Origin: Lingula anatina
Taxonomy: Eukaryota; Brachiopoda; Lingulata; Lingulida; Lingulidae
Reading direction: 5' to 3'
DNA length: 64,000 nt
Assembly (NCBI RefSeq): GCF_001039355.2
Contig: NW_019774847.1
Span: 663,818 to 727,817 of the forward strand
Below, piece by piece: positions 48,360 to 58,800 of the stretch. The translations under genes were made by a program, and so were the position numbers. The notes below the pieces were generated by a model. That model did not search any database. It was not told the DNA's origin and saw nothing but the letters and a program-made list of their open reading frames with translations. The first letter of the stretch is position 1; the number at the start of each line of letters is the position of its first letter.

Positions 48360-48410
48360 ATTTTTTAGATCAATAGTCGCCATTTTTATGGTCATTTGTG
48401 CATGTAACAG
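48360..48410 (+). promoter_or_regulatory. Candidate 5' non-coding exon end (copy 2)
   Basis: Second copy of the donor-bearing segment, AACAG|GTGAGT, 1.68 kb downstream of the first. If both are real they would be alternative first exons of the ANK-TIR gene, which starts 2.3 kb further on. Confidence 0.3.
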
Positions 48411-49283
48411 GTGAGTTTAAGATATTTTACGTAATTCTGAAGCAATATCTCAATTTCATTAATATGAACGATAGACATAACGCCAGTTGTACTTGGGCTT
48501 CATCACAGTGTTGTTAATATTTCGTAAAATCCCGTCCCAATACATCATTAAGGTTGGAAATGTTTGCCCTTGGTGAGCAAACTGGGAAATTTGGCGTTAC
48601 TTTCTGTTTCCATGTGCATTTGTAAAGAGATTAACAGTACTTATATATAGACTTAAACGTTAATAGTTGAAATTAGAATATTGGACTAATAATTAATAGT
48701 TGCATTAACACAGCTGGAATCAGGATATCAAGAGAGAAGGTAAAAATCCGTAGCACGATATCGTAAAGAATTGGAAGTGTTTGCCCTTACTGATCAAAGT
48801 GGGAAATTTGGCTTTACTTTCTGTTTGCACAAGTACATGTATATGTTAACATGTGAATGTACTCGAGTTTAAAGCTCAAGATACAACATTTGAGAAAAAT
48901 ATTGACAAGGTGCAGCATTTATGAGATAAAAATAAAATAATTGAAATAATACCATCTTAAATAGCCTAGCTACAACATGTCCCAATAGTTACATTAATAA
49001 CGAAACAGGGTATAAATGAGTTCATTTAGAAGGTTTAAGGAGGGCCAATATATACATATGTTGAACCAGTGGGAGTGGAGAACACAGCAAACCATATTTA
49101 CATATTTGTTTCTGCAGTACGTGTATTTTTGTATAGAAGTAGCAGTGCGTGTAATTTTTGCTACGATTGAAATTAAAGAAAAATCCAGGTGTCACTTCAA
49201 CCACGTAAACGTTTACAGGGGAACATACGTGTGTTATTTTTGAAGATTTCAAAAGAAAAACGACGGTGTAAGGGGGCTTATCT

Positions 49284-49308
49284 CACACACACACACACAC
49301 ACACACAT
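49284..49308. repeat. (CA)n microsatellite
   Basis: Short CA tract. Similar CA and GA tracts lie at 50112-50150 and 50172-50195. Confidence 0.85.
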
Positions 49309-50544
49309 ATGAATAGGCCAGACGGATGGAAAATTCTTGGATTTGTCTCCTTCCGTTTGGTGTATTATTTTTGGCAGGGGGTAGTACCTGCAGCAAGCTA
49401 AGGGAGAGCGTGTGACCCACTGTGCCCTATTACGACCTGCCGCTGTACCAGTATTTTACATGTATTATAGATTTTCAATTTCTCATAGGTCAGTATTTTT
49501 TAGATATGTATAACACCTAAACAATTCAAGCTTAACACCATAGATATGTGATCCATTAGACAATATACGTCTTTCAACTCCATTATCGCGTTATTTGAGA
49601 ACGCGTACGTCAACAGTTGGGGAATTCTCTTAAACAGTAGGGGAGTTCTCTTAAAAATACCCTCGACATTTGTAATAATAGATATGGGTAGCCATTTACA
49701 CGGGGCGTTAAAATGTATAAAGTTCATGATATATAACGAAATTCTGAAGTTATATGTCAACCATTTCAATGAGAACGAGAGATACCCAACTAGCTGTACT
49801 AGGGATATCAGTGTTGTTAACATTTGGGTTAAACATTCCTGACCCGACAGCAACAAAATTTTAATCGTTTTCCACTAGTGATCATGCAAAATAAGAAAAT
49901 TTAAAGCTAGGTTACTTTCTGTTTGAACGTGGATTGTTGTTATGTAAAGACATAAACAGTGCTTAGATATAAACGATTTGAATTAGCTCTTTTGACTATT
50001 ACGGCATTTTCCCACATTTCTACTGGTAAAACTTAAGCCTTTGTAAATATGAAATTTTTCATTTTTAATTAGAAATAACGAATATCGATGTATTAATTAT
50101 GCATTGGCACGTCACACACACACACACACATACACACACATGCACACACTCGCGTGCATTCACCCCCTCCACAGAGAGAGAGAGAGAGAGAGAGAAGGAG
50201 AAGTATTTATGAGTATGGCCCCTATATTAGTTAACTAAATCAACATTATTGAATTTGTGTAACCTTTCTTAAAGTTTTTGCAGTTTCTTTATTTTTAAAG
50301 TATTTGTGAAATTTCTGACGAATACTACGATATTTCTCTGGCGGATCTAGAAATTTCAAGGGAGGGGGAGGAGGGGTCAAAGGATTATTATTATTATTAT
50401 TAAAGATGAAACACGTGATATGATTGTTATTATCATTATCATTATTATACTTTTATTTCACTCTGTACAGATCCGTCAGAATTAAATATCGTATGTATAT
50501 TTTACATATGACATATATACTTTTATATATTACTTTTATAAATA

Positions 50545-50754
50545 ATTATTATTTTATTCATTGTATTATATCAGATATAGCTTGTTATTGCTCTCTATAG
50601 GCCTATCCACGGTATAGAAACCAGCCAGTATATTTTACATGTGATCTTTATATATTAGTTAAATAAAAAATTATTATTTTATTCATTGTATTATATCAGA
50701 TATAGCATGTTCTTGCTCTCTATAGGCCTATCCACTGTATAGCAACCAGCCAGT
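50545..50754. repeat. 125-bp tandem duplication at the splice acceptor before the ANK-TIR start codon
   Basis: ATTATATCAGATATAGC ... CTCTCTATAGGCCTATCCAC ... AACCAGCCAGTAT occurs twice, 125 bases apart. Both copies keep the polypyrimidine-TATAG acceptor. Only the second is followed by ATGGCTAAC; in the first the ATG is lost (CAGTATATTT). Confidence 0.85.
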
Positions 50755-53297
50755 ATGGCTAACAGAAGGCCTCTCGAGGCTGCACGGCATGGAGATATAA
50801 AGAGTTTACAGGAACTGCTGACTGCCGGGGAGTGCGACATCAATGTCCGGGACTGGGTAATAACTTAAATTACTCTACAACTAGTCACTTCATTGTCAAA
50901 TTATTAAGGACCCGCTATTGCATTTACGGAACAAGATGAAAATATTCATCTAATTATTACAAACGACTCATTTCAAATTTTGTTTAAGAGAGTGGCTACA
51001 CGTAAAAGATCTTGAAGCTCACGCTGGAATAGATTAGTGAAACTCAATCACTCTAAACAATTTATGCTGTCATTCATTTATTGTCCTATATTACAGTACG
51101 GGTATATTTATTGTAAATATATTCCAACAGATAACTAATGGTCTTTGTGACCTCCCTGTCAGCATGTACACATTCCTCTGTACCCAGGGACAGCTAGCCC
51201 AATCCCAAGGGCCCATGTACTAGTGCATCTGTGACGATAGAGTCTGCCAATATCAAGGACTGAAATTATTCAATTTAATGGCTCAGGAGGAGTAAACATG
51301 AATTAAAATGTGAAAAGAATTAAGTGTCATCCACCCCCACCCCCAGCCACCAGTGACGGCTAAACCCCAAGGTGCACAGAAATTCCCAAGTGTCCATGCA
51401 TGAATATAATTCTATCAGTGCCAAAATTCAATCGTCTAGGAGGATAAAGCAAATATTACACTATAAAAAGAATTAATAATAACCAACTACCCCCAGGGAC
51501 ACCCTAACCTCCAGTTGCAGTAAAGTTCCAAAGTGCTCTGATGATAGGTCTCACAATACCCAAAGTGCGATTTTACTCACTCATGGTCTAGGATGAAATA
51601 CCAGAAACTGCAATTAAAAAAAATCAGAGTCACCTCCCCTCCCCTCCCCCCCCCCCCCCCCACCCAAACTACATCCCCGGGACAGTCCAACCCCCAGGGG
51701 CACGGAAAATCCTAAATGCCAATGCATGCAATCAAACCTAAAAAAACGCACCCCCTTCAAATGGACCTGGATCCGCCCCTGGTCTTTCTGTGATGTAAAT
51801 GGTCTATGCTTAATCACATTCTATGTACATGTCCAAAGTATGGGTATATAAACCACTTCACTGAGCTGTCCGGTGTGGCCACACGGAATGTGTTCAGCTT
51901 CTCCTTTAACACTGGGTGGATACCAGTAAACAGGATGAGGTGCTTGTAGAATAGTCTAAGCACAGCATTATGGGTTCATTTACACTTAGGCACGACTATA
52001 TTCTGTCCACAATTTAGTGCAGAATAGTCTATGGACAGAATAATTAATTGCTACATTAAGTTTATTTTTTGTTTATAGTATTTATTCCAATGCATGTTAG
52101 CGAACAAACATATTTTTTATCTGAAATAAATTATCATTGTTTAATCACATTGTTTGTACATATCCACAGTATGGACGGACACCACTTTACTTGGCTGGCC
52201 TTGAAGGCCACACACAATGTGTCCAGCTTCTCCTCCAAAACGGGGCGGATACCAGTATACAGGATGAGGTGAGTGTGGAATAGTCTTAGCACAGCATTAT
52301 GGCTTCATTTACACTTAGGCAAGTAGGAACTGAGCGGGGTTTACAACCCACAAACAAATTCACAAACTCGCTTACAAAAGAGCAGAGTAAAAGAATTGCC
52401 AAAAGGAAAAAACATTAAAATTTTAATTAGAATTTTGACTAACTGAATCATTGTTTTTGAACTGGCCTCGAACCCCACGCCAAGGGGAAGAGGGTCAGCT
52501 TCCGAGGCCTGTCAAACTTTAAAAAAACGGACCCCCTTCAAATGAACCTGGATCCCTTCTGGTATTTATGTGATATGAATGGTTTATGTTTAATTACATT
52601 ATATGTACACAACCTAAGAATGGGTATATATACCACTTCACTGGGCTGTCCGGTGTGGCCAGACGGAATGTGTTCAGCTTCTCCTTTAACACTGGGTGGA
52701 TACCAGTAAACAGGATGAGGTGCATGTAGAATAGTCTAAGCACAGCATTATGGGTTCATTTACACTTAGGCACGACTATATACAGTACTGTCCACAATTT
52801 AGTGCAGAATAGTCTTTAGACAGAATAATTGCTACATTAAATTTATTTTTTGTTTATATTATTCATTTCAATACATGTAATGGAACAAATGTTTGTTTTT
52901 TTTTTATTTCAAAATATATTATCATTGCTTAGTCACATTGTTTGTACATATCCACAGTATGGACGGCCACCACTTCACTTGGCTGCCCTTAAAGGCCGCA
53001 CACAATGTGTCCAGCTTCTCCTCCAAAACGGGGCGGATACCAGTATACAGGATAAGGTGAGTGATATAGTCTTAGCACAGCATTATGGATTCATTAACAC
53101 TTAGGCAAGTATGAACTGAGCGGGGTTTACCACCCACAAACAAAATCACAAACTCACCTACAAAAGAGCTGAGTAAAAGAATTGCCAGAAAAACATTAAA
53201 ATTTTAATTAGAATTTTGACTAGCCGAATCATAGCTTTTGAACTGGCCCCCAATCCCACGCCAAGGGGAAGAGGGTCGGCTTCCAAGACCTGTGAAA

Positions 53298-53332
<35 letters not shown>

Positions 53333-55795
53333 GGACCCTGTTCAAATGAACCTGGATCCCCCTGGTATTTATGTGCTATGAATGGTCTATCTCGAATCAC
53401 ATTCAGTAAACAGGATGAGGTGAGTGTGGAATAGTCTTAGCACAGCATTATGGCTTCATTTACACTTAGGCAAGTAGGAACTGAGCGGGTTTACATGCTA
53501 CAATGATCAATTTTTTGTTTTAGTCCTTTGCCTGTATAGAAATAGACCTAAGCAAAAATTACAATATTAAAATAATTAAGAATATTTAACCATCCCCAGG
53601 GACAGCCCAACCCCCAGTTGCACTAAAACTCCAAACTCAAAGTGCTTTGGTGATGGTCTCACAATACCCAAAGTGCGATTTTACTCACTCATGGTCTAGG
53701 ATGAAATACCAGAAATTGGAATTTGACAGAATTGGAGACAGTCCAAACCTAAGTTACACGGAAAATCCTAAGTGCCAATGCATGCACATCCCTGATAATA
53801 AATTATTCATTCTATTTTTCAATATTGAAATACCGAAATTTCCTCACTCTAATGGCATAGAAGGAGCTAGCAGAAATACAATGTAACAAATTAAGAATCA
53901 ACCATCCCCAAGGACAACCCTACTTCCTGTTGAAAAAAGTCAAATCAGTTTATTTTGGGCCTAACATCAGAGGTTGATTTAGGGGGTTGTCAGGGGGCTC
54001 CTGACCCCTCTTCTGTTTTTGAAAAAAATATCACACGAATGGTCTCCTCTTGAAATTAGAATTTTGACCAGCTTAATCATAGTGCTATACCGTAGCGTTT
54101 GGTAAATTTTTTCGAGGCCCGTCAGCTGGCCCCCAACCCCACGCCAGGTGGGGGAGGCGGCTTCGAATCTGTAGACCCCCCCCATCAAATAATCCTGAAT
54201 CCGCCCCTGTAACATCTGCATGTAAGTGCTAATATAATTTGAAACGGAAATTCGTAAAATTGTGAACAAACAAAAATTTACTACAAACAAATTCACAAAC
54301 TCGCTCACAAAAGAGCAGAGTAAAAGAATTGCCAAAAGAAAAAAACATTAAAATTTTAATTATAATTTTGACTAGCCGAATCATAGCTTTTGAACTGGCC
54401 CCGAACCCCACGCCAAGGGGAAGAGGGTCGGCTTCCAAGACCTGTGAAACTTAAAAAAAAAAAAAAAAGAAACGGACCCTGTTCAAATGAACCTGGATCC
54501 CCCCTGGTATTTATGTGCTATGAATGGTCTATCTTTAATCATATTCTGTGTATATACCCAAAGAATGGGTATATACACCACTTCACTGGGCTGTCCGGTG
54601 TGGCCAGACGGAATGTGTTCAGCTTCTCCTTTAATATAAGGCGGACACTAGTATACAGGATGAAGTGCATGCAGAATAGTCAAAGCACAGCATTATGGGT
54701 TCATTTATACTTGGAGACGATTATGTTTTGTCCACAATTTAGTGCAGAATAGTCTATAGTACATAACGTTTATTTATTGTTAATAGTATTTTTTTCAATG
54801 CATATGAGGGAACAAAGAAGTTTTTTTATTTCAAAATAAATTATCATTGCTGAGTCACATTGTTTGTACATATCTACAGGATAGATCGACACCACTTCAC
54901 TTGGCTGCCCTTAGAGGCCACTCACAATGTGTCCAGCTTCTCCTCCAAAACGGGGCGGATACCAGTATACAGGATAAGGTTAGTGTGGAATAGTTTTAGC
55001 ACAGCATTAAAGCTTCATTTACACTTAGGCAAGTAGGACCTGAGCGGATTTTACATGCTACAATGATCGATTGTTTGTTTTAGTCCATTGCCTGTATAGA
55101 TATAGACCTAAGCAAAAATTACAATATTAAAATAATTTAAAAGAAAATTCAACCACCCCCAGGGACAGCCCAACCCCCAGTTGCACTAAAATACAAACTC
55201 AAAGTGCTCTAGTGATGGTCTCACAATATCCAAAGTGCGATTATACTCACTCATGGTCTATTATGAAATACCAGAAATTGGAATTTGACAGAATTGGAGA
55301 AAGTCCAACCCTAAGTTACACAGAAAATCCTAAGTGCCAATGCATGCACATCCCTGATAATAAATTATTAATTCTATTTTTCAATATTGAAATACCGAAA
55401 TTTCCTAACTCTAATGGCATAGAAGGAGGTAGCAGAAATACAATGTAACAAATCAGGCCCGTAGCCAGGGGGGGTTCGGGGGGTTCGAAAGAACCCCTCT
55501 CTTTGCTGGGAAAAGGTCCACTCTGGGTAAAATTTGACCTAGGTATATGGGGATTATTTGGTAAAAGGTCCACTTTTTCAGAAAAAGAACCCCCCCTTTG
55601 AAATTGCTGGCTACGGGCCTGCAAATTAAGAATCAACCATCCCCAAGGACAGCCCTACTCCCTGTTGGAAAAAGTCAAATCAGTTCATTTTGGGACTAAC
55701 ATCAGAGGTGGATGTAAGGGGGGGTGTCAGGGGGCTCCTGACCCCTTTTCTGTTTCTGAAAAAATATCAGACGAATGGTCTCCTCTTGAAATTAG

Positions 55796-55830
<35 letters not shown>

Positions 55831-58800
55831 GAAAAAAATAATAANACAGCTTTGCTGCCTTGTTTGTTTATAGTATTTAATCCAGTGCATGCGAGGGAAC
55901 AAACATGTTTTTTATTTCGAAATAAATTTTTGTTTAATCACATTGTTTGTACATATCCACAGGTTGGGTGGACACCACTTCACTTGGTTGCTAGTAACGG
56001 CCACACACAATGTGTAAGAATAGTCTGTAGACATAATAATTGCTACACTTGCGTAAGACTACACATTTTCCTGCAAAGCATGTAAAGAAAATCATTGAAG
56101 TTTACTTTTTAAAGCGATCTTCTTAATGACCATTTATTTCAACTCACGTTTGAGAATCCGGAAAAAACATTTTTTTTTAATTTCAAAATTAATTATTATT
56201 ATTTAATCACATTTTTTACATATCCACAGGACGGGTATACAGCACTTCACTGGGCTGCCCGGTACCCCCACACACAATGATCAATTGCTACGATGATTGA
56301 TTGTTTTAGTTTATTGCTGATTATTTCAAAACCTGTGTGGAAATAGACACATTTCGTCAACATGAATTATCATGTATCATCGTGTTGTTTGTACATATCC
56401 ACAGTTCGGGATGACACCACTTCACTGGGCTGCCCTTGAAGGCCACACACAATGTCCCCAGCTTCTCCTCCAACACGGGGCGGATATCAATATACAGGAT
56501 AAGGTGAGTGCAGAATAGTCTTTGAACATAATAATTGCTACAATTGCGTGCGACTACATATTTTCATGCAAATTATGTGAAGAAGATGGTCGAAGTTTAC
56601 ATTTTCACAGCGATCTTTCTTTTTTGTTAATAAGTACTAATTTCAGCAAATCTGTGGGAAAAAAATTAAAAAGAATTGAGCGGTGTTAACATGCTCCGAT
56701 GATCGATTGTTAGTTTTAGCTTATTATTGATTATTTCAAAGAATCTATGGAAATAAAAGTATTTCGTCAACGTGAGTTATCACGTTTTATCGTATTGTTT
56801 GTACATTTCTTTATACTTTTCAAAATGCCACTTTATTTCAACTCGTGTGTGTGGATTGACGTATTTTTTTATCCCCGCACTTTTGGGAAAAAGGTCGGGG
56901 ATCATGTTATCCCAACCGTCCGTGCGTCCGGGCGTCCGTTCGTCTGTGTGTTAGTAATTTCCGCTATCTCCTCCTAGACTATTGCAGGTAGGAAGTTGAA
57001 GTTTTGGGATTTGGTAGACCGATCTTCAGGGATGTGCATGGACACATTGGAATTTTAGTGCCACAGGCTGTTGGGCTGTCCCTGGGGGGTGGATGATTCT
57101 AAATTTTTATCACATTGAAATTTCTGCTATCTCCTTCTAGACCGTCAGAGTTAGGAAGCTGAAACTTTGGTGAATAGTTTACCCATCATCAGGGATGTGC
57201 ATGGGCACTTTGCAATTTTAGTGCCACAGGGTGTTGGGCTGTCCCCGGAGGTGGTTGATTCTGAATTCTTTTTACACTGTTATTTCTGCTATCTCCTCCT
57301 GGACTATTAGAGTTATGAAGTTGAAACTTTGGTGATTAGTATACCCATCATCAGGGATGTGCATGGGCACTTTGGAATTTTAGTGTCACAGGGGATTGGG
57401 CTGTCCCTGGGGGGGGGGGGGGGTTGATTCTAAATACTTATGACATTGTAATTTCTGCTATCTCCTCCTAGAACATTAAAGTTAGGAAACTGAAACTTTG
57501 GGAATTGGTAGACCCTCATCAGGGAGGTTCATGGGCGCTAAAGAATTTTAGTGCCACAGGGGGTTGGGTTGTACCCTGGGAGGTGGTTGATTCTAAATTC
57601 TTATGGCATTGAAATTTCTGCTATCTGCTCCTAGACCATTGCAGGTAGGAATTTGAAACTTTGGGAATTGGTAGACCCATCTTAAGGGATGTGCATGGGC
57701 ACTTTGGAATTTTAGTGCCATAGGGGATTGGGCTGTCCCTGGGGTTGGTTGATTCTAAATTACTTATAACATTGTAATTTCTGCTATCTCCTTCTAGACC
57801 GTTAGAGATAGGAAATTGGAACTAGGGGAATTGGAAGGTCCATCATCAGGGAGGTGCATATACACTTTGGAATTTTAGTGCAACCGGGGGTTGGGCTGTC
57901 CCCAGGGGTTGATTCTGAATTCTTTTCACATTGTAGCTTCTGCTATTCTCCTAGACCACTGCAGGTAGAGAGTTGAAACTTTGGTGATTAGTATACCCAT
58001 CATCAGAAATGTGCATGGGCACTTTTGAATTTCAGTGCAACTGGGGGTTGGGCTGTCCCTGGGGGTTGGTTGATTCTAAATTCTTTTCACATTGTATATA
58101 TACGTATATACATATTTTTTTAATATTTTGGATGAAGCAGTGATGTGTGTATATGTTTGCGTACGCGTGCGTGTGTACAAGCGTGTGGTAAGTGGTTCCT
58201 AGCTATAGGGGTGAGCTGCTCTTGATAATATGGGGAAGTGCGGCGATATGCGATGGCTACCCATCATCACCATCTAGTTAATTATTTTTGTATATGGGGC
58301 CGTTGATATCCTTTTCGTCAGTCTTGTCCTAAGGGTAGCATAGAATCTTCAGCGTCTGATGTGGTTTAAAGCCGACATCGACTTTTCTAATACGCGTCAC
58401 ATGTACAAACTACGCAACCCTTAACATAAGGTATGGCTATCGAGCCCCTAGCTCTGACCTCTTGATGTTTATGAGAGGTCTTATTCTGAGGACAATCTAG
58501 ATCCGTACCCTCTACCAGGGCGACAGATTGATTTTTCACAGATATTCACAGATAGGTCTCTAGATAAATAGACAGTCATTTTGGTCTGTCGATTCAGCAA
58601 AAAATGTCCTCAATAATAACTGAGACCCTGGTAGAGGGTACTAGATCCGTGGGTTCTAGGAAGCTGTTGGAGACTTTACTAATTGACCAGCTTGGAGAGT
58701 GACATCTGTTCAAAGCATCATTCACATGATTCAGTTCTTTACAGAACTCCGTAGATTCTGATGTGACGTGGTGTAAAGTTCTAACTACACTGAGTCTTAT

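Larger units (their letters stand above)
46420..48800. repeat. Direct duplication upstream of the ANK-TIR gene
   Basis: The block about 46420-46930 recurs at about 48103-48610, including TTCATGCCATCATAATTG, AGTCGCCATTTTT and ATTTCGTAAAATCCCGTCCC. Weaker third traces appear near 48770-48850 and 49660-49930. Each of the two main copies contains a potential 5' non-coding exon ending in AACAG|GTRAGT. Confidence 0.8.

Noticed and set aside
56230-56280. Additional functional ankyrin exon
   Set aside because: An in-frame TGA follows 16 codons and no donor precedes it.
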